64,000 bases of DNA, from the NCBI GenBank assembly GCA_963840725.1, contig CAWIZY010000028.1, positions 62,001 to 126,000 on the forward strand. The letters are read 5' to 3'. Position numbers and translations under genes: made by a program. Below the pieces are notes generated by a model. It did not search any database, was not told the origin of the DNA, and saw nothing but the letters and a program-made list of their open reading frames with translations. Shown piece after piece: positions 8,749-17,693 of this stretch; position 1 is the first letter of the stretch; each line of letters opens with the position of its first letter. This DNA comes from CAVWDU01 sp963840725. GTDB lineage: Bacteria > Pseudomonadota > Gammaproteobacteria > Pseudomonadales > Halieaceae.

Positions 8749-11693
8749 TAGAACTGATACCTGAAGCCAATACTGTAACGGGCCCCCTGCTCCAGCGCAT
8801 TAATCACCATGTCTTCAGTTCGCCCAAAGGTTCTCAGTGTTTCTTCGGTAACATTAATACCTTCCGCCATAATCGTCAGCCCTTCGAGTTGTGGTACCTC
8901 GTAGCTGATATTGATATCCCATTGGCCGTAGTCTTCGGTATACACGGGATTGCGCTCACCGCCACCGTCCAGCGTATTGTTGAGGAATTCATCTCGCCAG
9001 TTATAGGCTACCCTGGCCTGAAATCCGTTCTTGTCGTAAAAAGCCACGAGGTTGGCCGAATCGCTCAAGCCCAGCAAGGCGAACTGGTTTTCGACGCCCT
9101 CCCCCTTGTTGGTGTTGGAGTTATCATAACTGATGTCGCCGTCAACCGTGGTGTAGTTGGCAATCATACCGAAACCCGAATCGCCAAACATGTGCTGCAA
9201 GGCGATCTCCCAACCATCGATCTCGGCCGTTTCGACGTTCACCGGCGTCACCAGGCTAAAGACCGTAGACGGATCTCCCAGGCTTGCATCCCCGGTCACC
9301 GGAGCACCGTACCGTTCTTCCATATACGCGCGCACAACTGCGGCGTCGTTGGTTCCCAGCGTCGCTACCGCCTCGTCGTAGCGCGGCCCCTGCGCCGGAT
9401 GAGCCAGATCGAAGACCGTCTCGTCCACAGTGGTGTTGCCGATGAAGTTGTCGACATCTTTACGATAATAACCTACGGATACGTAACTGCCATCGCCGTA
9501 ATACCACTCAGCGGAGAAGTCAAAGTTTGTTGACTCGAACGGCTGCAGGTCAGGATTACCCGAGGTACCGGTGCCACCGTTAAAGCGGACCGGGTTGTTG
9601 ATCGTCTTACCGCCCTGGAGATCGTTGAAACCAGGTCGGGTGATGGTGACGCTGCTGGAGGCGCGCAGAACGACATTCTCCACGACCTCAATATCGAAAT
9701 CGATATTGGGCAGCCAGTGATCATAGGAACCTTTACCCCGGGTGAAGCCTCCGCCCGTGGACAATGCCGAAAACTCGTTGTCTGCAGCCCACACCAGTCT
9801 GTCGAAAATGGGCACGAAGGCCTTCGAATCGATATCGGTTTCTTCATATCGAAGGCCGACCGTCAGATGCATAGGCATCGCTCTATTCTCCCAGGCAAAA
9901 TTGACCTGACCATAGACAGCCAGCTGCTCCTCGGTGACCGAGCGATCAGCCTCAAACTGCGGATTGGCGCAAAGAGTAGTCCCACATGGGCCCAAAGTCT
10001 CACCATTGGCTGCCGCAATGTCTGAAATCGCCCCGCGAAGACCGGAGAAACTGGTGGCATAGAAGAACTGCTCCAGGTCCGGGTTGTTGGCGCCGGAGAG
10101 TTCATCAAACTGCCCAGGAAGGCTGGTGCGCTCGAATATGCCGTCGTCGTACTGTTCCGGCGATCCATAGCCACCCCATGTATCCCTTTGGGCATTCGAG
10201 TACGCCGATCGGTTGGTGGACTCGGTAAACGCCACACCAAAGTCAATACTCCTCACCATGGAATCATCGAATTCGTAGACACCGTAGGCGCGGACCTGTT
10301 CGATATCATGCTTCATATAACTATTGCGGAAGGATGTCCCCGAGGAGAGCATCCGCGACGGATCCAACTCGTCTTCCATCTCCACATTCAACACCGGTAG
10401 TTCGGAGCCGTAATTTGCGGTATTAAAATATCGACCAAACTGGACTCCGGAAACGATGTTGTTCGACCCGCGATTGTCTTTGGCCCCGGCCTCGGCCTCT
10501 GAGTCATGATAATCAATTGCGAGTGTCAGCCTGTCCGTCGCCCGCCAAACAAGGTTGATGCCAACCGAATTAAGTTCGTTCTCCCGGCCCCAGTCACCCG
10601 CGCCAAAGGTCAGATCAGAACCGGTGGAATCGTTGTAGATAACCGGCGCCTTGACACCGCTGCCGGAGAACTCACCGGCCACAGGGTTACCGTTAAACCA
10701 GGCGCCCATGTCATTGACCTGCTGCTCGATGTCAAAGTTGGAGTACGTGTAATCAAAGGTGGCTGTGATTGAATCCACAGGCTCCCACTGAAGAGTCAGC
10801 TGGGCGTTGGTTCTCTCCCGCTGCACCTGGCCAAAGGCGTAGTTGATGTTGCGTGGCATGGAGTAGATTTCCCCCGGCTGCGGCGCATTTTCCCAGTTGG
10901 GGTCATCCGATGCCACTGAACCCCAGTCGCCCTGCCCGCCGGGGATGGTATACCAGCCAGAGGTTGTGCCTGCCTGAGCGTAACCGCTGTCACGCTCCGA
11001 ATAACTCCCCGACAGGGCGACCCCGAAAGTACCATCGGCGAAGGTGTCCGCATAGATTCCGGAAACCTCCGGTGTCCAGTCGTCGCCACCATCCTCATTG
11101 GTCGTATCGTGATTGGCGCGCCCGGTCAAACTGAGAACCCGATCGGGTAGTTCCAGCGGCCGACTGGTCGATATATTAATAACGGACCCGATACCGCCCG
11201 TAGGCAGGTCGGCCCGACCTGACTTGTATACCTGCACACCGCTGACGCTCTCCGCTGCCAACTGAGCGAAGTCAAAAGAACGGGAACCCGAGGCAGTCGT
11301 ATCCTCAAGATTGGCGGCGGGCATCTGCCTGCCGTTCAGGGTGACCACGTTGTAGTCGGGGCCAAAGCCCCGCACAGTTACCCGACTGCCCTCACCGTTG
11401 GCGCGGTCGATGGACACACCTGTGACCCGCTGCAGCGATTCAGCAAGGTTGGTGTCGGGCATTTTGCCAATGTCCTGGGCCGAGATCGCATCGACCACGC
11501 CCTGGCTGTCACGCTTCACATCCATGGATCTCTGCAGGCTGCTACGAATACCGGTAACCACCACCTCTTCCAGCACGGTAGGCACCGAGTCTGTTGGCGA
11601 CTGCTGAGCGATAGCCAGCCCACCGCTACCGAGGAGGTAAAATGACGATATCGCCTGGGCGATGAGTTTCTTCTTGAAAGGAACGCTGCTCAT
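8748..11693 (-). CDS. TonB-dependent receptor (sugar-uptake subtype)
   Basis: A 981-residue outer-membrane receptor. After a signal peptide (KKKLIAQAISSFYLLGSGG) come a TonB box-like VLEEVVVTGIR, a plug domain (PDTNLAESLQRVTGVSIDR, RVTVRGFGPDYNVVTLNGR), and a long beta-barrel ending in YSIGFRYQF with the terminal Phe needed for BAM recognition. Length and plug sequence resemble the TIGR01782 receptors tied to carbohydrate uptake. ATG at 11693 is chosen because GGAG lies 9 bases upstream; earlier in-frame codons lack this. It is the first gene of the operon with halogenase, sapC, cupin and halogenase. Its TAG stop is completed by the first base of the adjacent MITE. The substrate is probably an oligosaccharide, judging from the neighbouring glucosidases. 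Confidence 0.93.
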   Translation of the reverse strand: MSSVPFKKKLIAQAISSFYLLGSGGLAIAQQSPTDSVPTVLEEVVVTGIRSSLQRSMDVKRDSQGVVDAISAQDIGKMPDTNLAESLQRVTGVSIDRANGEGSRVTVRGFGPDYNVVTLNGRQMPAANLEDTTASGSRSFDFAQLAAESVSGVQVYKSGRADLPTGGIGSVINISTSRPLELPDRVLSLTGRANHDTTNEDGGDDWTPEVSGIYADTFADGTFGVALSGSYSERDSGYAQAGTTSGWYTIPGGQGDWGSVASDDPNWENAPQPGEIYSMPRNINYAFGQVQRERTNAQLTLQWEPVDSITATFDYTYSNFDIEQQVNDMGAWFNGNPVAGEFSGSGVKAPVIYNDSTGSDLTFGAGDWGRENELNSVGINLVWRATDRLTLAIDYHDSEAEAGAKDNRGSNNIVSGVQFGRYFNTANYGSELPVLNVEMEDELDPSRMLSSGTSFRNSYMKHDIEQVRAYGVYEFDDSMVRSIDFGVAFTESTNRSAYSNAQRDTWGGYGSPEQYDDGIFERTSLPGQFDELSGANNPDLEQFFYATSFSGLRGAISDIAAANGETLGPCGTTLCANPQFEADRSVTEEQLAVYGQVNFAWENRAMPMHLTVGLRYEETDIDSKAFVPIFDRLVWAADNEFSALSTGGGFTRGKGSYDHWLPNIDFDIEVVENVVLRASSSVTITRPGFNDLQGGKTINNPVRFNGGTGTSGNPDLQPFESTNFDFSAEWYYGDGSYVSVGYYRKDVDNFIGNTTVDETVFDLAHPAQGPRYDEAVATLGTNDAAVVRAYMEERYGAPVTGDASLGDPSTVFSLVTPVNVETAEIDGWEIALQHMFGDSGFGMIANYTTVDGDISYDNSNTNKGEGVENQFALLGLSDSANLVAFYDKNGFQARVAYNWRDEFLNNTLDGGGERNPVYTEDYGQWDINISYEVPQLEGLTIMAEGINVTEETLRTFGRTEDMVINALEQGARYSIGFRYQF

Positions 11694-12000
11694 ACACAGT
11701 ATCTCCATTGACATCTTATTATTTCGGCCCACGTGAATGCTCACGTTTGGCGGAATCTGAACGGGGATAGATGCAGTGGCAGCCCACCCGTTTTACTTGT
11801 CAGAATGGAAAATCTCAAACTTCAGATAGACATGCCATACATATCCGACAAGATGGACTATCGATGCGGCAGAACGGACCCAGCCTTGGCCGTGGGAGCT
11901 GTGAATTGGCAGAATTTAACAGTTTTGGGTGAACGAGTCGGTCATCAGCACTAGCGAGACCCGCGGCCAACCCCGGGCCGATAATGACCGGACACTATCT

Positions 12001-13401
12001 TCAACCGCGCGTGATCGCGTCCGCGAGAACCCCGTCGCGGACTGCCCCGTACATCGCTCGTGGCAGTCGCGCAATTCGGCGGGACAGTTTATCGAGATCC
12101 TGCCCGTGGAAATCACCCAGGCTTTGTCGTATCTCGTTATTGAAAGGCTCGAGCCAGCGCTGATCGAGATAGCCGGGACCCATCAGAACCCCCAACATGG
12201 ACCCGGCTGTAGCGCCGAAACTGTCGGTATCACTCCCTTGGCTGACCTGAATGCAAATTCCATGGTCCACGCTATCGGCGAACTTCAGCGTGTTTAACAG
12301 CGTACCTATCTCCTGGTAGACCTGGCAATGACTGTACTGAACATACTTCCCGTGAACGGCTTCATACCCGGACTCCCAATCGCTTACCGCGCTCAGTGAA
12401 TCGAGGACATCGGTTACGACAGCCGCAAACCGGGTCTTCGCGGGCACTCGTTTCAGCGCTTCCACTGCAATCTGCAGGCGTTGCTGCCCACTGAGGCCGG
12501 CATCCGCGTCGTGACACAAGGCGATCAGGGCTGCCACGAACATGGAGCCGTAAACACCCGTTTTGATATGGGTGAACGATGCATCCTTCCAGGCCAACCA
12601 GGCGGCCAGGTCGGGATTGCCCGGGCAGGCGTAGCCGAACGCGTCAGCTCGTATCAGAGCGCCGCACATTTCGTCTCCCGGGTTGAGAAACAGCACATCG
12701 TGAGCCATCCCATCCCCGGCCGCAGAGAACAGGTGATGCCGATTTATACCGACACAAAGCAGGGCCGTGCGCTCCGCCCCCCAGGACCATCCGGGAGGAA
12801 TATTCACTTCCCAGAGGCGCCAAATGTCATCATGCTCGAAACCCGGCCCATGGCTCTCCAGCAGCAGCATGCCAAGCAGTGTGTAGTGAATGTCATCGTC
12901 CGCTACCACGGCCTCGATGCGTCCGCGCACACACTCTGCCCAGGACGCATGGCGACGCCCGAGCCGATCCAGCAAGCCTTCTGAAATATAGTTCCGTAAT
13001 GGCCACTCATTTACCGCCTCTGCGGCGGTCTTCAGCTCCGCCAGAGTAGGATCTATCTCCACTGGCTTGCCCAGCACGCAGCCACAGACGGAGCCGAGAA
13101 AGCCGGTGCGCGCCTGACCCTCGGCCTGCGCCAGATTGGGCGGCAGCCAGTGTTTCAGCGGGTTCAGCGCCGTGGACTCTGTGACGATATCGTCCCACGC
13201 GACCGGCTCGACATAGGGCCAGTCCTGCCTTAGCGGAGGTGATCGCAACTCTTCAGCCAGTTTATAGAGCGCGTCATAACTGCCACACGCGTCCTCGATC
13301 CTAGCGCCGTAAACCGCCAGGTCCAGCGCGCACCCCTGATCGACCCGCTGTCTCAGCACCAGTAAAAGCGCCTGTCGAAGCCGGTCCTTGTGGATCAGCA
13401 T
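12001..13401 (-). CDS. ADP-ribosylglycohydrolase (DraG) family protein
   Basis: A 466-residue ADP-ribosylglycohydrolase-fold protein. Metal-binding motifs are visible: TGFLGSVCGCVLGKP at the start of the domain (about residue 98), the DDDIHYT acidic cluster, and GSDTDSFGATAGSMLG near residue 400. About 95 residues precede the domain and look helical without a recognised fold. No signal peptide is seen. It lies divergent from the GH3 operon and upstream of the TonB receptor. Members of this family occur in sugar and nucleoside loci and may hydrolyse O- or N-glycosidic bonds other than ADP-ribose, so the substrate here is open. Confidence 0.82.
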   Translation of the reverse strand: MLIHKDRLRQALLLVLRQRVDQGCALDLAVYGARIEDACGSYDALYKLAEELRSPPLRQDWPYVEPVAWDDIVTESTALNPLKHWLPPNLAQAEGQARTGFLGSVCGCVLGKPVEIDPTLAELKTAAEAVNEWPLRNYISEGLLDRLGRRHASWAECVRGRIEAVVADDDIHYTLLGMLLLESHGPGFEHDDIWRLWEVNIPPGWSWGAERTALLCVGINRHHLFSAAGDGMAHDVLFLNPGDEMCGALIRADAFGYACPGNPDLAAWLAWKDASFTHIKTGVYGSMFVAALIALCHDADAGLSGQQRLQIAVEALKRVPAKTRFAAVVTDVLDSLSAVSDWESGYEAVHGKYVQYSHCQVYQEIGTLLNTLKFADSVDHGICIQVSQGSDTDSFGATAGSMLGVLMGPGYLDQRWLEPFNNEIRQSLGDFHGQDLDKLSRRIARLPRAMYGAVRDGVLADAITRG

Positions 13402-13602
13402 GCCAGCACCACAATGCAGTGAATACGACCAGTGTAGCGCTTCGAAAGCGGCACATGGTCCGACTTGTCGTGATTAGAGTCCGTTTAAGCGAATAATCAC
13501 TGGTTTCATCATCAATTTGGTCGAAAATACCCAACCTATGTAGTCAGCGTAGCCCAAACCGAGTGCGCGGTGCCGTCATGCCCAAGCCCGGAATCAATAC
13601 CT

Positions 13603-13650
13603 ATGAATACCAACTCAGAAATCGACGCCGCCCGGAAGCAAAGCCTATGA
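13603..13650 (+). other. 15-codon leader ORF duplicating the GH3 start region
   Basis: ATG at 13603 opens MNTNSEIDAARKQSL and stops at TGA 13648-13650, overlapping the GH3 start codon at 13647 as ATGA. The encoded peptide mirrors the GH3 N-terminus (MNSNSNIDAAREQQI), and the DNA is an imperfect tandem duplication with a 44-base period (about 31 of 44 identical). Because 44 is not a multiple of three, the first copy falls out of frame. It may couple translation or act as an uORF; this is inference. Confidence 0.5.
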
Positions 13651-15848
13651 ACAGCAACTCCAACATCGACGCTGCTCGCGAGCAACAGATACAGGTAACG
13701 GAGCTCGTGGCCAATATGACCCTGTCCGAGAAAATCGGTCAGATGAGTCAGGTCAACGGCGGCGGGCCTGATCTTCACGAAGCAGTCCGCCAGGGGCGAG
13801 TCGGGTCCGTTATCAACGAAGTCGATGTCAACGAAGTGAATGAACTGCAGCGGCTGGCAGTGGAGGAGAGCCGGTTGGGCATTCCATTGATGATAGGCCG
13901 CGATGTGATCCACGGCTTCAAGACGATCTTTCCCATCCCCCTCGGGCAAGCAGCCACCTGGGACGCTGAACTGGTCACACAGGCGGCAGCGGTCGCGGCG
14001 ACAGAGGCTGCGAGTGTTGGTGTCAACTGGACGTTCGCGCCGATGATCGATATCACTCGAGACCCCAGGTGGGGAAGAATAGCGGAGAGCCTCGGCGAGG
14101 ATACCTTCCTGTGTTCGATACTGGGCGCGGCGATGGTTCGGGGGTTCCAGGGAGAAGCCCTCGACGATCCCAACTCTATCGCCGCGTGTGCGAAGCACTT
14201 CGCAGGGTACGGCGCCGTTGAAGGCGGCATGGATTACAGCACGGCGAATATTCCCGAAAACGAGTTGCGCAATGTCTACTTGCCGCCTTTCAAAGCGGCC
14301 CTGGATGCCGGCGTAGTAACATTCATGTCTTCCTTCAGCGATCTGAATGGCGTCCCGGCTACCGGAAACGAATTCCTGATGAAACAGATTCTCCGCAACG
14401 AATGGGGATTCGGGGGCTTCGTGGTCAGCGACTGGGACGCCATTCGAGAGTTAAAGGTGCACGGGTTCGCCGCGAACGACGAGGACGCTGCGCTTGAAGC
14501 CGCAACCGCCGGTATTGATATGGAGATGGCGAGCGACGTTTATGCGCAGTACCTTGCCGATCTCATCGAGGCTGGCAAGTTTACCGTTGAACAAGTTGAT
14601 GAAATGGTGTCAAACATTCTCCGAGTGAAAATGCAGCTTGGTCTGTTCCAAAGTCCCTATACCGACCCACATAACTTTGCTGTGCCTGTTAACGACGAGC
14701 ATCGGCAAATCGCCAAAGACATCGCAATCAAGAGCTGCGTACTGCTGAAAAACGACGGGGATACACTGCCCCTCTCCGCGAAGACGCTCGATTCCATTGC
14801 CGTGATCGGCCCTCTGGCCGACGACGGGTATGAACAGCTGGGGACATGGGTCTTCGATGGTGAGTCCCGCCACAGCCAAACCTGCCTGCAAGCACTGCAT
14901 GACCTCGTTGGTGAAGACCTCACAATACGCTGGGCACCCGGCATGTCGTCTTCACGGTCCCACGGAAACGAGGGTTTCGAAGAGGCGGTCGAGGCCGCTG
15001 CGCACTCTGATGCAGTGGTTCTGATTCTGGGCGAGGAATCTATCCTCTCCGGCGAAGCCCATTGCCGTGCGGAGATTGGCCTTCCCGGCAGCCAGGAACA
15101 ACTCATTGAGGCCATATCGGCTACCGGCAAGCCTGTTGTCCTGGTCGTCATGGCCGGCAGACCCCTCACGCTCGAACCGGTTATCGATAAGGTTGCAGCA
15201 GTGTTGTACGCCTGGCACCCGGGTACCATGGGCGGTCCTGCCATCGTCGACCTGTTGTTCGGAGTGGAGTCACCCTCTGGCAAACTGCCAGTGTCGTTTC
15301 CCCGCAAGGTCGGACAAATCCCGATGTACTACTCAAAGAAGAACACAGGTCGACCGCCTACCCATGATTCGATCACTCATATCGACGCCATCGACGGAAA
15401 GGCGCCACAGACTTCGCTGGGCATGTCCGCGTTTCATCTCGATGCAGGCTTTACGCCTCTGTTTCCCTTTGGTTTCGGGCTGTCTTACAGCCAATTCGAA
15501 TACCGCGACATGCATCAATCCAGCCACCAATTGCCGCTGGGCGGGTCAATTGAATTCAGTGTGACCGTGCAGAATACAGGTGAACGCGTTGCCGAAGAAG
15601 TGGTACAACTCTATATCAGAGATCTTGTCGGGAGCGTCACCCGACCGGTCAAGGAACTCAAGGGGTTCCGTCGGCTCCGCCTTGAGCCAGGAGAAAGCAG
15701 ACGGCTTGTATTCACCCTTCATAGCGACGACCTCGCCTTCCACAATAGAAAAATGCAGCGGGTCACTGAAGTCGGCCAGTTCCACTTATGGATTGGCGAA
15801 AGTTCGGAGACCGGACTATGGGCCGAGTTCGAAGTCGTCCAACAATAA
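13647..15848 (+). CDS. Glycoside hydrolase family 3 beta-glucosidase (with FnIII-like C-terminus)
   Basis: A 733-residue GH3 enzyme: barrel domain (WTFAPMIDITRDPRWGR, KHFAGYGAVEGG), nucleophile Asp262 in VVSDWDAI, an alpha/beta sandwich domain (AVVLILGEE), and a C-terminal fibronectin-III-like domain after FGFGLSYSQFEY. It is the BglX type, but no signal peptide is visible, so it should be cytoplasmic. ATG at 13647 is preferred over upstream codons because GGAAG lies 8 bases before it and it overlaps the leader ORF stop. It begins the plus-strand sugar operon and should hydrolyse beta-glucosidic bonds in imported oligosaccharides. The exact linkage (beta-1,3, 1,4 or 1,6) cannot be told. Confidence 0.92.
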   Translation: MNSNSNIDAAREQQIQVTELVANMTLSEKIGQMSQVNGGGPDLHEAVRQGRVGSVINEVDVNEVNELQRLAVEESRLGIPLMIGRDVIHGFKTIFPIPLGQAATWDAELVTQAAAVAATEAASVGVNWTFAPMIDITRDPRWGRIAESLGEDTFLCSILGAAMVRGFQGEALDDPNSIAACAKHFAGYGAVEGGMDYSTANIPENELRNVYLPPFKAALDAGVVTFMSSFSDLNGVPATGNEFLMKQILRNEWGFGGFVVSDWDAIRELKVHGFAANDEDAALEAATAGIDMEMASDVYAQYLADLIEAGKFTVEQVDEMVSNILRVKMQLGLFQSPYTDPHNFAVPVNDEHRQIAKDIAIKSCVLLKNDGDTLPLSAKTLDSIAVIGPLADDGYEQLGTWVFDGESRHSQTCLQALHDLVGEDLTIRWAPGMSSSRSHGNEGFEEAVEAAAHSDAVVLILGEESILSGEAHCRAEIGLPGSQEQLIEAISATGKPVVLVVMAGRPLTLEPVIDKVAAVLYAWHPGTMGGPAIVDLLFGVESPSGKLPVSFPRKVGQIPMYYSKKNTGRPPTHDSITHIDAIDGKAPQTSLGMSAFHLDAGFTPLFPFGFGLSYSQFEYRDMHQSSHQLPLGGSIEFSVTVQNTGERVAEEVVQLYIRDLVGSVTRPVKELKGFRRLRLEPGESRRLVFTLHSDDLAFHNRKMQRVTEVGQFHLWIGESSETGLWAEFEVVQQ

Positions 15849-15880
15849 AAACAGGGTTATTACAGGATAAAGGAACAGTC

Positions 15881-17686
15881 ATGCAAGCGGATACAAGCAG
15901 CAAGGTAGATGCGCTGTTGAGGAAAATGACCCTCAGCCAGAAGATCGGGCAAATGGTACAAACCGAGCGTATGGCCATTACTCCCCAGCAGGTCAAGGCC
16001 TGGCACATTGGCTCTGTACTCAGCGGCGGCGGTTCTTGTCCGGGCGACAATACCCTGGAAGACTGGGTGAGCATGAACGATGCCTATTGGGCCGCTTCCA
16101 TGGAGGAAGACGCCGAGCACCTGGCGATTCCAATCCTGTACGGTGTCGACGCCATACATGGCAACAACAACGTGTCGGGCGCGACTATTTTCCCGCATAA
16201 CATCGGTTTGGGCGCTGCCAGAGATCCGGGCCTCGTACAGAAAATTGCCGAAGTCACGGCACGCGAGGTACTGGCTGCGGGCGTCGATTGGACCTTCGCG
16301 CCCACCCTGGCCGTGGCGCAGGACGCTCACTGGGGCCGCACCTACGAGAGCTACTCGGAGGACCCGGCCATCGTCAGCAGCTACGCCGGTCAGTTTGTAC
16401 GCGGCCTGCAGGGAGAAACCATCGACGACGGCATCATCGCCTGCGTCAAGCACTGGGTTGGCGATGGCGGCACCCGCCACGGCATCGAGCAGGGCGATTC
16501 CCGTTTATCGGAGACTGAGCTGCGACGTCTGCATATGGCGGCTTACCTCCCAGCCATCGATGCCGGGGTACGGACCGTAATGGTCTCATTCAATTCATGG
16601 AACGGCGAAAAGTGCCATGGCCACCGTTATCTCGTGGACTACGTGCTCAAGCAACAGCTGGGATTCAGCGGCTTCGTGATCTCCGACTGGGACGGCATCG
16701 ACTATCTTTCGCAAAACTATTTCGACGCCATAGCGCTGGGAGTCAACGCTGGCATCGACATGTTTATGGTTTCAGAACACTGGCAGCCGTTTATCAGACA
16801 CCTGTCCAGCCATGTCGTCCATGGCACCGTGTCCATGGACCGGATTGACGACGCCGTAAGGCGCATCTTATGGGTCAAATTTCATAGCGGGCTGTTCGAC
16901 AAACCGCGACCTGCTGAGCGCCTCTGGTCCGGGCACGACAGCTTCGGGTCGGCCGTGCACCGGGAAGTGGCGCGCGAGGCCGTGCGCAGTTCACTGGTGC
17001 TGCTTAAAAATGAAGAAGCCCAGCTGCCGCTGGATAAAGGTGCGCGCATACTCGTCAGTGGCAAGAACGCCAACAATGTAGGCCATCAGTGTGGCGGCTT
17101 CACAATTGCCTGGCAGGGCACCTCGGGCGACGAGTTCGTGGTTGGCGGGACCTCAATCTGGGAAGGAATCCGGGCCGCCGCGCCGCATGCGGTACTGAGC
17201 CCGGACGGCTCGGAAGCGGACCCGGAGCAGCACGATGTGGCCATCGTGGTTATCGGGGAAAAGCCCTACGCCGAGGGCCTGGGAGATATTCGTGATGGTG
17301 AAGATGTGGTCATTCAGACAGGCTCTCAGATCAACGGCAAGCTCAAGGTTCTGGAGCCGTATGGCCGCTCGTTGGTTCTCGCCGATCTACACCCGGAGGA
17401 TCTCGAGGTCATCAACAGGGTGGCCAGCAAGGGCATCCCTGTGGTGACAATCCTGGTTTCAGGGCGACCATTGGTAACCAACGCAGAGATGGCGGCTTCC
17501 AAATCCTTTGTCGCTGCCTGGCTCCCGGGCTCGGAAGGCGCCGGAGTAGCAGAGGTGCTCTTCGGTGAACATGACTTCACCGGGCGGCTCTCGTTTTCCT
17601 GGCCCCGGAGCGTGGTGAACGGCTGTAACGTGGGTGACGACTTGTACGATCGTCTGCACCCGGTCGGCTTCGGCCTGAGTTACTGA
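15881..17686 (+). CDS. Glycoside hydrolase family 3 beta-glucosidase/exo-glucanase (short form)
   Basis: A 601-residue GH3 enzyme with the barrel and sandwich domains (SQKIGQMVQTER, HWGRTYESYSEDP, KHWVGDGGT) and nucleophile Asp269 in VISDWDGIDYL. It resembles the ExoP/1,4-beta-glucan glucohydrolase branch but stops right after GFGLSY, lacking the usual extra C-terminal domain (about 800 residues in many relatives) and any signal peptide. The ATG has AAGGA just upstream and starts 32 bases after the first GH3 gene. With that enzyme it gives two cytoplasmic GH3 enzymes of different subtype, perhaps for different linkages or chain lengths. Confidence 0.92.
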   Translation: MQADTSSKVDALLRKMTLSQKIGQMVQTERMAITPQQVKAWHIGSVLSGGGSCPGDNTLEDWVSMNDAYWAASMEEDAEHLAIPILYGVDAIHGNNNVSGATIFPHNIGLGAARDPGLVQKIAEVTAREVLAAGVDWTFAPTLAVAQDAHWGRTYESYSEDPAIVSSYAGQFVRGLQGETIDDGIIACVKHWVGDGGTRHGIEQGDSRLSETELRRLHMAAYLPAIDAGVRTVMVSFNSWNGEKCHGHRYLVDYVLKQQLGFSGFVISDWDGIDYLSQNYFDAIALGVNAGIDMFMVSEHWQPFIRHLSSHVVHGTVSMDRIDDAVRRILWVKFHSGLFDKPRPAERLWSGHDSFGSAVHREVAREAVRSSLVLLKNEEAQLPLDKGARILVSGKNANNVGHQCGGFTIAWQGTSGDEFVVGGTSIWEGIRAAAPHAVLSPDGSEADPEQHDVAIVVIGEKPYAEGLGDIRDGEDVVIQTGSQINGKLKVLEPYGRSLVLADLHPEDLEVINRVASKGIPVVTILVSGRPLVTNAEMAASKSFVAAWLPGSEGAGVAEVLFGEHDFTGRLSFSWPRSVVNGCNVGDDLYDRLHPVGFGLSY

Positions 17687-17693
17687 GAGGCCC

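Noticed and set aside
8486..8800. Frames of about 92 codons on both strands over the MITE-like element
   Set aside because: They have no ribosome binding site, run through the inverted repeats and end inside the TonB receptor, so they are by-products of the element.
12481..12984. 167-codon plus-strand frame within the ADP-ribosylglycohydrolase gene
   Set aside because: The minus-strand gene has clear catalytic motifs; the antisense frame has none.
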